NCBI RefSeq assembly: GCF_003352165.1
Contig: NZ_CP029176.1
Coordinates: 1,736,001-1,800,000, forward strand
From: Acidibrevibacterium fodinaquatile
GTDB taxonomy: Bacteria > Pseudomonadota > Alphaproteobacteria > Acetobacterales > Acetobacteraceae
Direction: 5' to 3'
DNA: 64,000 nt
Shown here: in pieces, positions 26,818 to 34,797 of the stretch
How positions within the stretch are numbered: the first letter of the stretch is position 1
Layout: each line of letters opens with the position of its first letter
Notes under the pieces: model-generated
Seen by the model: the letters and a program-made list of their open reading frames with translations, nothing else
The model's database searches: none
Told to the model about the DNA's origin: nothing
Position numbers and translations under genes: made by a program

Positions 26818-28079
26818 GCCGCGAGCCTCTCGGCGATGGCGGCAAGGCTCGGCACTTTGCCGGCCGGCCCGAGGGTTGCCAGCGTCGGCTTGGCGCGGAA
26901 CAGGCGGGCTGCGACACGGCGGACATCATCGAGGGTGACCGCCTCGATCCGCGCGACGGTCTCGGCGACCGGGATCACGCGGCCGAAAACCTGCAACTGA
27001 CGGGCGAGATTTTCGCAGCGCGAGCCGGTGTTTTCGAGCGACATCAACAGCCCGGCTTTCACCTGGGCGCGGGCGCGGGCAAGCTCACGCGCGCCAACCT
27101 CGCTTTGCACTTTGCGCAATTCCTCGAGCGTCACCGGCAGCAATTCCTCTGCTTCCGCTTCGCCGGTGCCGGCATAGATGCCAAAGAGGCCGCCATCGGC
27201 ATAGGGCGCGGCGAAGGAATAGATCGAATAGACGAGCCCGCGCTTTTCGCGGATCTCTTGGAACAGGCGCGACGACATACCGCCGCCGAGCAACGTCGAG
27301 AGCAGCAACGCCGGGTAGTAATCGGGATCGGCATAGGCGCAGCCGGGAAATCCGAGCACGATATGGACTTGATCGAGATCGCGCGCCTCGCGGAACTCGC
27401 CGCCGCGATACTCGGAGGGGGCCGGCGGCGGCGCGGACTGGGTTGCGAGATCGGCGAAATGTTCGGAGACCAACCGCACCAAGCCGTCGTGATCGAGGGC
27501 GCCGGCGGCGGCGATGACGATGTTCTCTGGCGTGTAGTGGCGCGCCATGTAGCGGGTGAGGGTTGCCCGCGACATCGTCTTGATCACCGCCTCGCGCCCG
27601 AGGGTTGGGCGGCCCATCGGCTGGTCGGGGAAGGCGGTCTCCTGAAAATGGTCGAAAATGATATCGTCTGGCGTGTCGTTCGCCTGGCCGATCTCCTGGA
27701 GAATGACGCCGCGCTCGCGCTCTAACTCCTCGGGGATGAAGCTGCTGTGGCAGAGGATGTCGCCGATGATATCGACGCCGAGCGCGAGGTCTTCCTTGAG
27801 CAGCTTGACGTAATAGGCGGTCTGCTCGCGCGCGGTATAGGCGTTGATATGGCCGCCGACGGCCTCAATCTCCTCGGCGATTGCGGCGGCACTCCGCCGC
27901 TCCGTGCCCTTGAAGGCCATGTGTTCGAGGAAATGCGAAACGCCGTTCTCGGCCGGCACCTCATGGCGGGTGCCGGCGCCGACATAGGCGCCGAAGGAGA
28001 CGGTCTCGACCCGCTCCATGCGTTCGCTCGCGATGGTGAGGCCGTTCGGGAGCCGGGTGAGCCGGATGGCGTCGCTCAT
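26814..28079 (-). CDS. M16 family zinc peptidase (processing-peptidase-like)
   Basis: A 421-residue pitrilysin-family peptidase related to the mitochondrial processing peptidase beta subunit. The inverted zinc motif HFLEH is at residues ~49-53 with the second Glu ligand in the ERGVILQEIGQ segment about 75 residues later, so the active site is intact. RNGLV/LPNGLTIA-type starts are typical. It has no signal peptide and is expected in the cytoplasm. Adjacency to thrC is conserved in many alphaproteobacteria. It shares one base with the thrC stop and 4 bases with the pmbA-like start. Confidence 0.92.
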   Translation of the reverse strand: MSDAIRLTRLPNGLTIASERMERVETVSFGAYVGAGTRHEVPAENGVSHFLEHMAFKGTERRSAAAIAEEIEAVGGHINAYTAREQTAYYVKLLKEDLALGVDIIGDILCHSSFIPEELERERGVILQEIGQANDTPDDIIFDHFQETAFPDQPMGRPTLGREAVIKTMSRATLTRYMARHYTPENIVIAAAGALDHDGLVRLVSEHFADLATQSAPPPAPSEYRGGEFREARDLDQVHIVLGFPGCAYADPDYYPALLLSTLLGGGMSSRLFQEIREKRGLVYSIYSFAAPYADGGLFGIYAGTGEAEAEELLPVTLEELRKVQSEVGARELARARAQVKAGLLMSLENTGSRCENLARQLQVFGRVIPVAETVARIEAVTLDDVRRVAARLFRAKPTLATLGPAGKVPSLAAIAERLAA

Positions 28080-29509
28080 TATGCGCTATTCCTCGTGGGC
28101 GGTTCGGGTCGGCTATTCTTGCGGGCAAAGGCGCCAATCAGGGATTCGACCTCGGCGAGGTCGGCCGGCGCCTCGGTCATCGCTTCTTCGCGTTCATATA
28201 GGTCGGCGAGCGGCTTGGGCAGAGGGGGGCGTTGGCCGGTCGCGCGTTCCATCGCGTCGGGAAATTTTGCCGGATGCGCGGTCGCCATGGCGATCATGGG
28301 GATGCCGGGGCCGGCGGGATGGGCGCTCGCGGCGGCGATGCCGATCGCGCTATGCGGGTCGGCGAGATAGCCGGTTTGCGTGGCGAGCCGGCGGATTTCC
28401 GCCTCCGTTCCGGGATCGTCGAGGCGGAAGCCGAAAAATAGCCGCCGCGCCCGCCGCCACGCCGCTTCCGGCACCGCCATCCGGCCGCTTGCGCGAAAAT
28501 CCCGCATGATCGCGGCCGTCGCGCCGGCATCGCGGTCGACGAGCTCAAACAGCAACCGCTCGAAATTGGAACTCACGGCGATATCCATGCTCGGCGAGAG
28601 GCTGGGCTCGACCGGGCGGAGCGACATGTCATTGCCGGCGAGAAAGCGCGCCAGGATGTCGTTGCGATTGGAACCGACGACGAGGCGGACGATCGGCAGC
28701 CCCATCCGACGGGCGGCGTAGGCTGCCAGAACATTGCCGAAATTCCCGGTCGGCACCGCGAACGCAACCTCGCGCTCCGGCGCGCCGAGGGCGAGCGCGG
28801 TTGCGACGTAATAGGGGATTTGCGCCGCGATCCGCGCCCAGTTGATGGAATTGACCGCGGACAAATGGTGTGCCGCGCGAAACGGGGCATCGGCGAACAT
28901 CGCCTTGACCAGATCCTGGCAGTCATCGAACGTGCCGTCGATGGCAAGATTGAGAACATTCGGCGCGCGGACCGTGGTCATCTGGCGGCGCTGAATGTCG
29001 CTCGTGCGGCCCTTGGGGTGGAGGATCGCGATGTTGAGGCGGGCGCGATCGTGGCACGCGGCGATGGCGGCCGAGCCGGTATCGCCCGAGGTCGCACCGA
29101 TCAGCGTGAGGTGCTGATCGCGCGCCGTGAGCACGTGGTCGAAGAATCGGCCGAGCAGTTGCAGCGCGAAATCCTTGAAAGCGAGCGTCGGGCCGTGGAA
29201 CAGCTCGGCGGTGAAGAGATGCGGCCCGAGCTGGATCAGCGGTACCGTCGCCGGATGGCGGAAAGCGCGATAGGCGTCGCGACAGAGCGCCTCCACCGTC
29301 GCGAACGGGATAGCCTCACCGATGAAGGGCTGGAGCACGCGCGCGGCGAGGGCCGGATAGTCGAGCCGGCGCAGCGCCCGCCAGTCGGCTGGGGCAAAAT
29401 GGGGCCAGGCGGAGGGCACGTAAAGCCCGCCATCCTCGGCGAGGCCAGCGAGCAGCACCTCGGCGAAATCGCGGACCGGGGCGCCGCCGCGGGTGGAGAC
29501 ATAACGCAT
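28079..29509 (-). CDS. thrC: threonine synthase
   Basis: A pyridoxal-phosphate enzyme that converts O-phosphohomoserine to threonine (476 residues). The start MRYVSTRGG is typical. The PLP lysine lies in FHGPTLAFKDFALQLLGRF near residue 112, followed by ATSGDTGSAAI and the phosphate-binding PTGNFGNVLAAYAA. GAGAGAGG immediately upstream supports the ATG. It is the first gene of the thrC-M16-pmbA-Tim44 run. The last ~25 residues are a short charged extension. Confidence 0.95.
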   Translation of the reverse strand: MRYVSTRGGAPVRDFAEVLLAGLAEDGGLYVPSAWPHFAPADWRALRRLDYPALAARVLQPFIGEAIPFATVEALCRDAYRAFRHPATVPLIQLGPHLFTAELFHGPTLAFKDFALQLLGRFFDHVLTARDQHLTLIGATSGDTGSAAIAACHDRARLNIAILHPKGRTSDIQRRQMTTVRAPNVLNLAIDGTFDDCQDLVKAMFADAPFRAAHHLSAVNSINWARIAAQIPYYVATALALGAPEREVAFAVPTGNFGNVLAAYAARRMGLPIVRLVVGSNRNDILARFLAGNDMSLRPVEPSLSPSMDIAVSSNFERLLFELVDRDAGATAAIMRDFRASGRMAVPEAAWRRARRLFFGFRLDDPGTEAEIRRLATQTGYLADPHSAIGIAAASAHPAGPGIPMIAMATAHPAKFPDAMERATGQRPPLPKPLADLYEREEAMTEAPADLAEVESLIGAFARKNSRPEPPTRNSA

Positions 29510-29719
29510 CGCGAACCTCTCTCCCCGGCGTGCGCGAAGGCGCCGGGCGCGGGCGGTTTAGCAGGCTTCTACGGGCATGGGGAGAGCGAAGCGGCGCGCT
29601 GCCCGTCGGTCAGGCCCTTCATTTCGTCGCCGCAAAGAGCGCTTTTTTCGACAACCGAATAGCGGTTGCCATCGTCAAAGCTCGAAGATCGAGCTTAGCA
29701 AGCACGGATTATTTCTCAA

Positions 29720-29886
29720 GGCCAGCCGAGAAATATACCATTCCTTAACGAACTAACCATATCTTTTCTGTGAGGCCAGACGATTCGCGGCTTCACGTTT
29801 CCTCCCATACGCCGCACCGCGTGCCGTCTTGGCGGGTGTTGCGCACCTCAAGCGGCGCCCGCAACGCGAGGCGCCGCCTTTTTTTT
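29720..29886 (+). ncRNA. candidate small RNA ending at a rho-independent terminator
   Basis: A strong plus-strand terminator sits here with no plus-strand gene upstream, so it should end a short transcript. The presumed RNA (5' end uncertain, roughly 29720-29750) contains a stem formed by GTGAGGCC and GGCTTCAC, then a single-stranded TTTCCTCCCAT that could pair with Shine-Dalgarno sequences, then a GC-rich imperfect hairpin and the terminator. Anti-Shine-Dalgarno loops are known in several alphaproteobacterial small RNAs. It does not resemble 6S, SRP or tmRNA as far as I can see. The promoter is not identified. Confidence 0.35.
29850..29886 (+). terminator. rho-independent terminator
   Basis: GCGGCGCC (29852-29859) pairs perfectly with GGCGCCGC (29870-29877) around a 10-base loop and is followed by eight T residues (29879-29886). 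There is no plus-strand coding gene upstream within the region. Confidence 0.8.
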
Positions 29887-30007
29887 CGGGACATTCCGCA
29901 CCGTTCCGCCGCACGTTATCACATTGCTGCGTCTTGACCGCAGGGCGCAGACACGTCGCTGACCGGCATGTAAACTCGCGCCTTCATGTCAATCAGTGAG
30001 AACGATC

Positions 30008-31114
30008 ATGCCAGCCAAGCCAAAATCAAGCGGCAGCTCTGTCCCCTTCTTCTGGCCGATGCAGATCGCCGAGGATCTGGCGGAGAGCGGCGCCGCGGTC
30101 GTGGCGCGCAATCTCAAATTCCTCACAGAGGAAGAAAAGCTCCAAACCGAGTTGCAACCGAAGCTCGCGACCGCCCATGGCGTCCGTCTCGATCTCCGTA
30201 CTATGCGCTTTTGCGAATATGGCAGCGCCGAGACCATGTCTGTCCCGACCATCGTCGATGCGCCTTACGCTGGCCACTCGGCGATGATCGCCGATTACCG
30301 TCAGGGGCAAAGCCTGATCGAAACGCTACGCGACAATGGCGTCTCGCGGGTTTATCTCACCGACTGGAAATCGGCGACGCCGGATATGAAGGATCTCGAG
30401 ATCGACCAGTATCTCGCCGAACTTGTCGTCTGCATCGACGATCTCGGCGGGCGCGCCAATCTCGTTGGCCTCTGCCAGGGCGGTTGGATGGCAGCGATGC
30501 TGGCGGCGCGGTTTCCCGAAAAGGTCCAAAGCCTGGTACTCGCGGGATCGCCGATCGACACGGCAGCCGGGCATGGGCCACTCAAGCATCTTGTGCATGA
30601 GTACCCGCTCTCGTTTTACGAGGAGTTGGTGGCCGCCGGCGGCGGGCTGATGCTCGGCCGCTACATGCTCGAAGGCTGGAAAAACATGCATCCCGGGCAG
30701 CACTATATCCAGGACCATATCGATCTTTACGAACATATCGATGATCCGGTCTGGCTCAAGAAGACCGAGACGTTCGAAAGCTGGTACGAACATCCGATCA
30801 ATCTCCCCGGCCGCTGGTATCTCCAGGCGATCAAGCAATTGTTCAAGGAGAACCATCTGGCGCAGGGCAGCTTCATCGGGCTTGGCCGCCGGCTCTCCTT
30901 GAAGGCGATCACCTGCCCGCTTTACCTGCTGGCGGGCGAGTCAGACGACATCACCCCGCGTGAGCAGGTTTTCGCGGCCGCCGGCCTGGTCGGCACACCG
31001 GCCGATAAAATCACCCAGAAACTGGTGCCCGGCGGCCATATCGGTCTGTTCATGGGGGCACGCACACTGCGCGAGCATTGGCCGGGCATCGCCCGCTGGA
31101 TTGCCACGCAGTGA
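30008..31114 (+). CDS. PHA-synthase-like alpha/beta hydrolase with catalytic Cys
   Basis: A 368-residue protein of the polyhydroxyalkanoate synthase/depolymerase branch of the alpha/beta hydrolases. The nucleophile elbow is VGLCQGGWMA, with Cys where lipases have Ser, as in class III PhaC (GICQGG). The Asp is in AGESDDITP and the His in PGGHIGLFMG, so the Cys-Asp-His set is complete. The RVYLTDWKSA segment is also PhaC-like. No phaE, phaA or phaB lies nearby, so it may be a synthase, a depolymerase or another thioester enzyme. The ATG at 30008 is preferred over a GTG at 29996, though the ribosome-binding site is weak in both cases. Confidence 0.75.
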   Translation: MPAKPKSSGSSVPFFWPMQIAEDLAESGAAVVARNLKFLTEEEKLQTELQPKLATAHGVRLDLRTMRFCEYGSAETMSVPTIVDAPYAGHSAMIADYRQGQSLIETLRDNGVSRVYLTDWKSATPDMKDLEIDQYLAELVVCIDDLGGRANLVGLCQGGWMAAMLAARFPEKVQSLVLAGSPIDTAAGHGPLKHLVHEYPLSFYEELVAAGGGLMLGRYMLEGWKNMHPGQHYIQDHIDLYEHIDDPVWLKKTETFESWYEHPINLPGRWYLQAIKQLFKENHLAQGSFIGLGRRLSLKAITCPLYLLAGESDDITPREQVFAAAGLVGTPADKITQKLVPGGHIGLFMGARTLREHWPGIARWIATQ

Positions 31115-31665
31115 GACAACACCCGATCGGGCAAAGTTTAGGAAAAATCGTCGATTTTTCTTCCAACGCGCCGGTGACCTTCGCCACCGGCGCCGCTTAG
31201 AGCGCGATCGGTTTCAATCGATCACGCTCTACCCCTATTTTGGCGAGCACGTTGGCCGGTTTTGATGGAACAGGATGGTTCAATCAAAACCTACCTTGCT
31301 CTCGGCCTTTGTCTTGGCCGAGGGTGAGGGTATTGGTCAGGGCTCAGTCGGGACGGTGTTGCGTGCCTTGGCGAAAACCGCGCGCAAGCCTTCGGATGCT
31401 TTGTCCATTTCGTGCGGGAGGGATAAGCTTGCGCCAAAGCATATGGGGAACGAGTGCCGTGCCAAAGCTATCCATCCGGGGCCGTAATCTGCTGGGTAGC
31501 TTGATACAGTCGGGTTTTTGCGCAGAAAGAGATAGCAAAACCCCGGCATTCGTGATTCCATTAGGATCATGAATGCTGATCCTTTGGCCTTGCCGCACGA
31601 CCATCCGGTCTCCGGAAAATCCGGGCCGGTTCAATTCACGCCCTCTCAGCATGAAGGATCCCACC
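31115..31665. other. 551-base intergenic region with hairpins and repeat copy 2
   Basis: After the PHA-synthase-like gene come an AT-rich palindrome (31142-31160) and a GC hairpin GCGCCGGTG/CACCGGCGC (31168-31176 with 31185-31193, no T-run). Repeat copy 2 (31198-31302) follows. The remaining 31303-31665 has lower GC than its neighbours and short open frames on both strands, none recognisable. It may contain the ridA promoter or the remains of a lost gene. Confidence 0.55.
31198..31302. repeat. dispersed two-hairpin intergenic repeat, copy 2
   Basis: This 105-base copy is nearly identical to 5845-5950. The first hairpin keeps the 13-bp arms with one mismatch. The second has one substitution in its inner stem (GATGGAAC against GTTCAATC), and GAGCACG replaces GAGCAAG. 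Here the terminal A of the closing TAG/CTA is lost (CTCTCGG) and no flanking gene uses it as a stop. It lies 84 bases after the stop of the PHA-synthase-like gene. Confidence 0.9.
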
Positions 31666-32016
31666 ATGAGCCGGATCATCCGCACCAACCCCTCTCACAT
31701 TCTCGCCCGCGCCGTCGAGTATCACGGTTTCGTCTATACATCCGGCGTGCTCGCGCACGATCTTGGCAAAGACATCAAAGGTCAGACCGCCGAGATCCTG
31801 GCCGAAATCGACGCTACTCTTGAACTCCACGGCACCGATAAGACTCGCCTCCTTCAGGCGCAGATCTGGCTCAAGCATATCAGTGATCGCGCCGCGATGA
31901 ACGAAGTGTGGTCAGCGTGGCTGCCCAAGGATGGTGCGCCAGTTCGCGCCTGTGTCGAGGCGGCGCTCGCCGACCCACGCGCCCTGGTCGAAATCATGGT
32001 GGTGGCGTGCAAGTAG
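31666..32016 (+). CDS. RidA family enamine/imine deaminase
   Basis: A 116-residue RidA/YjgF-family protein. RidA proteins hydrolyse reactive enamine and imine intermediates released by PLP enzymes. Visible landmarks are HGFVYTSGVLAHD near residue 20, the QTAEILAEIDATLELHG helix, and PVRACVEAALADP, which contains the Arg that binds the carboxylate of the substrate in active members. The ATG at 31666 is preceded by AAGGAT at good spacing; upstream in-frame ATGs at 31573 and 31651 are less likely. It stands alone. Confidence 0.9.
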   Translation: MSRIIRTNPSHILARAVEYHGFVYTSGVLAHDLGKDIKGQTAEILAEIDATLELHGTDKTRLLQAQIWLKHISDRAAMNEVWSAWLPKDGAPVRACVEAALADPRALVEIMVVACK

Positions 32017-32381
32017 GGCGCGAGCGCTTTTCATCGCCGTGACGCGCGTGCCGGCCGCGGGGGCGGGGTCGGCGTAGAGTTCCCCCCGCACATCTTCGGC
32101 GGTCATCTCCGGTGTGCCGATAGGAAGGCTCTTGCCGCCGTGTTGGCGCCGGCGCCGCGATGCGCGGAGCGATCGCGCGACCGCCATGCTGCGGCGAATG
32201 CGGGCGATCCTGGCGCACAGGATGCCCGCCGATCGCGTCGTTGATGCGAATCAAATTTCGCCGCGATATTGTGTCGTGACCCGCCAATCCTGCGCATCCG
32301 CCGCGCCGATCCGTGTTATGCCTTTTGCAATCTGCGTCCGCTATGCTCTCGCGAATGTGGCCGAGCGAGGAATATCCGATC
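32017..32381. other. 365-base region without a recognised gene
   Basis: Between ridA and the glucoamylase gene. Open frames exist on both strands, but none has a recognised product. A minus-strand reading near 32030-32130 (TPEMTAEDVRGELYADPAP) has protein-like composition and could be a remnant of a deleted gene. The last 50 bases should hold the glucoamylase promoter and its ribosome-binding site GAGGAA (just upstream of 32382). Confidence 0.4.
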
Positions 32382-34781
32382 ATGCCTCTTGATACCCATC
32401 ATCTGCCAATCGCCAACGCCCCACCGGTTTCGGACGCGCCCGGCGCGCCTGGCAATGCACCGACCTGGACCAGCAGCGCGAAGGACGTGGTCGGCGGCTC
32501 GCTCGGTCCGGCGCGGCTCTGGTTCACGCTCGGCTTCGGCATCGTCACCGAGGTCTATTACCCGCGCGTCGATCTGCCGCAGATCCGTGATCTCGGCTTC
32601 ATCGTTGGCGACGACGCCGGGTTCTGGGTCGAGGTCAAGCGGCTCGGAACCTATGACGTGCGGCTGCTCGCGCCCGGGGTGCCGGCGGTGGAAATCCTTC
32701 ACCGCCATCCGCGCTTTCGTCTTCGGCTCCGCATTACCCCCGATCCGCTGCGCGACGTATTGCTGATCGAGGCGACCCTGACCGGTGATCCGGCGCTGCG
32801 GCTCTATGTGTTGCTCGCCCCGCGGCTCGGTGCGACCGGGGAGGGTAATGTCGCTGCGGTGGCGCGCTATCGCGGCCGGCGTGTGCTGTGGGCGGAGCAG
32901 GGGCCGTATGGTCTTGCGCTGGTCGCCGCTGACGCTGCTCAGCGCGACGTCATGGGGGCGGCGAGCGCGGGGTATGTCGGGGTCAGCGACGGTTGGCAGG
33001 ATTTCGCCGTCCATGGCGCGCTGACCTGGGAATATGACCGCGCCGGGCCGGGGAATGTCGCGCTGGTGGCGGCGCTGCCGGCGCACGCGGTGCTGGCGCT
33101 GGGCTTTGCCGCGACCAAGCAGGCGGCGGCGACGCTGGCCGTCTCCAGCCTGCTCGAACCGTTCGCCGCGGTGCTGCTGCGTCAGGTGGCGGATTGGCAG
33201 GATTGGTACGCCGGCGCCAACCGGCGCAACCCGGTGCGCTGGGAAGCGCCGGACGCGCTGGGCGAGCAGTTCATGGTCTCCGCCATGGTGCTCCGCAGCC
33301 ACCTCGATAAGACCTATCCGGGCGCGATGGTCGCCAGCCTCTCCATCCCCTGGGGCGATCGCGGCACCGAGCGCGGCGGCTATCATCTGGTCTGGCCGCG
33401 CGATCTCGTGCAATGCGCGACCGCCCTGCTCGCGCTCGGCGCCGAGGAGGAGGCGCGCAACGCGCTCCGCTACCTGATCGCGACGCAGCGCGAAGACGGG
33501 CATTGGGAGCAAAACCAATGGCTGGGCGGCCGCCCCTATTGGCAGGGCAAACAGCTCGACCAGACCGCTTGCCCGGTCGTGCTGGCGGCGTTGCTTGGGG
33601 AACGGGATGCGTTGGGCGGCACCGAGATCGCCGACATGGTCGCCGCCGCCCTCGGCTATCTGCTCCGCAACGGCCCGGTCTCCGAGCAGGACCGCTGGGA
33701 GGAGAGCGCCGGCATCACCCCTTACACGCTCGCCTGCGTGATCGCCGCCCTGGTGGCTGGGGCGGCGTTCCTGCCGCTGCGGCTGCGTTGGCTCGCGCTG
33801 GTGGTTGCGGATTTCTGGAACGCCGAGATCGAGCGCTGGCTCGTTGTGCGCGGCGGTCCCCTGGCCGCGGAGGCCGGCATTGCCGCCCACTACGTGCATT
33901 TGGCGCCGGCGGCGATCTTGACCGACCCGGCGGCGCTGGCGACGCCGATTCCCCTCCACAACCAGCCGACGCCACGCGCGATCCCCGCCAACGCGCTGGT
34001 CTCACTCGACTTTCTCGCGCTGGTGCGGTTCGGATTGCGCCGCGCCGATGATGCGCTGATGGTCGATAGCCTGAAACTGGCCGACGCGCTGCTCAAGACC
34101 GATACCCCCTCTGGCCCGGTTTGGCACCGCTATGTCGGGGATGGTTACGGCGAGACGGAGGACGGCGCCCCCTATGTCGGCGCCGGGCGCGGGCGCGGCT
34201 GGCCGCTCCTTGCCGGCGAGCGGGGCCAGTACGAACTCGCCGCCGGGCGCGACCCGCTGCCACTTTTGCAGGCGATGGCGAAAATGGCCGGCAAGGGCGG
34301 CATGATTCCCGAGCAGGTATGGGACGCCGAGGCGATTCCGCGCCGCTTCCTCTATCCCGGCCGGCCGACCGGGTCGGCAACACCGCTCGCTTGGGCGCAT
34401 GCGGAATTCGTCAAGCTGGTGATCTCGCGCCAAGCCGGGCGGGCGGTGGACGCGCCGGCTGCGGTCGGGCGGCGCTACCGGGCGCGGCGGCGGGCGGCGG
34501 TGCGCAGTGTCTGGATGCCCTGGGCGCCGGTCGCGCGGATGACCGCGGGCACCCGGCTGGTGGTGGTGCTGACGCGGCCGGCGGCGCTGCGTTGGGAAGC
34601 GGCCGGCACACCGGGGGGCGAGCGCCATACCTTGGCGGTCGGGTTCGGGCTCTACGCCGCGACACTGCGGACCGAGGCGGTCGCGGCCGGGAATACGATC
34701 ACGGTCTCGTGGCGTTGGCGGGACGGGGCGGACGACGCCACGCCCGATGGCGGCGAGACGCGGGTGCTGGCGGCGGCATAG
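32382..34781 (+). CDS. GH15 glucoamylase-like glucan 1,4-alpha-glucosidase
   Basis: A 799-residue member of glycoside hydrolase family 15. The prokaryotic plan is visible: an N-terminal super-beta-sandwich (residues ~25-290, from TWTSSAKDVVGGSLGPARLWFTLGFG), then the (alpha/alpha)6 barrel. The barrel has GGYHLVWPRDLVQCATALLALG near residue 335, a general-acid Glu in DRWEESAGITPYT near 445 and the base Glu in PEQVWDAEAIP near 650. The C-terminal ~110 residues form an extra beta domain. No signal peptide is seen, so it probably acts on cytoplasmic glucans. It converges with glgX (16 bases apart), pointing to glycogen turnover. GAGGAA nine bases upstream supports the start. Confidence 0.9.
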   Translation: MPLDTHHLPIANAPPVSDAPGAPGNAPTWTSSAKDVVGGSLGPARLWFTLGFGIVTEVYYPRVDLPQIRDLGFIVGDDAGFWVEVKRLGTYDVRLLAPGVPAVEILHRHPRFRLRLRITPDPLRDVLLIEATLTGDPALRLYVLLAPRLGATGEGNVAAVARYRGRRVLWAEQGPYGLALVAADAAQRDVMGAASAGYVGVSDGWQDFAVHGALTWEYDRAGPGNVALVAALPAHAVLALGFAATKQAAATLAVSSLLEPFAAVLLRQVADWQDWYAGANRRNPVRWEAPDALGEQFMVSAMVLRSHLDKTYPGAMVASLSIPWGDRGTERGGYHLVWPRDLVQCATALLALGAEEEARNALRYLIATQREDGHWEQNQWLGGRPYWQGKQLDQTACPVVLAALLGERDALGGTEIADMVAAALGYLLRNGPVSEQDRWEESAGITPYTLACVIAALVAGAAFLPLRLRWLALVVADFWNAEIERWLVVRGGPLAAEAGIAAHYVHLAPAAILTDPAALATPIPLHNQPTPRAIPANALVSLDFLALVRFGLRRADDALMVDSLKLADALLKTDTPSGPVWHRYVGDGYGETEDGAPYVGAGRGRGWPLLAGERGQYELAAGRDPLPLLQAMAKMAGKGGMIPEQVWDAEAIPRRFLYPGRPTGSATPLAWAHAEFVKLVISRQAGRAVDAPAAVGRRYRARRRAAVRSVWMPWAPVARMTAGTRLVVVLTRPAALRWEAAGTPGGERHTLAVGFGLYAATLRTEAVAAGNTITVSWRWRDGADDATPDGGETRVLAAA

Positions 34782-34797
34782 CGGGCTTTCGCGTGCC

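Larger units (their letters stand above)
29510..30007. other. 498-base intergenic region with candidate small RNA and terminator
   Basis: Between the divergent thrC and PHA-synthase-like genes. It holds a perfect 8-bp palindromic stem around 29678-29696 (AAGCTCGA/TCGAGCTT), an AT-richer stretch at 29700-29770, and a hairpin at about 29771-29797. A pyrimidine-rich CCTCCC lies near 29810, and a strong plus-strand terminator at 29850-29886. No protein gene is convincing; short open frames here have no recognisable product. Confidence 0.6.
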
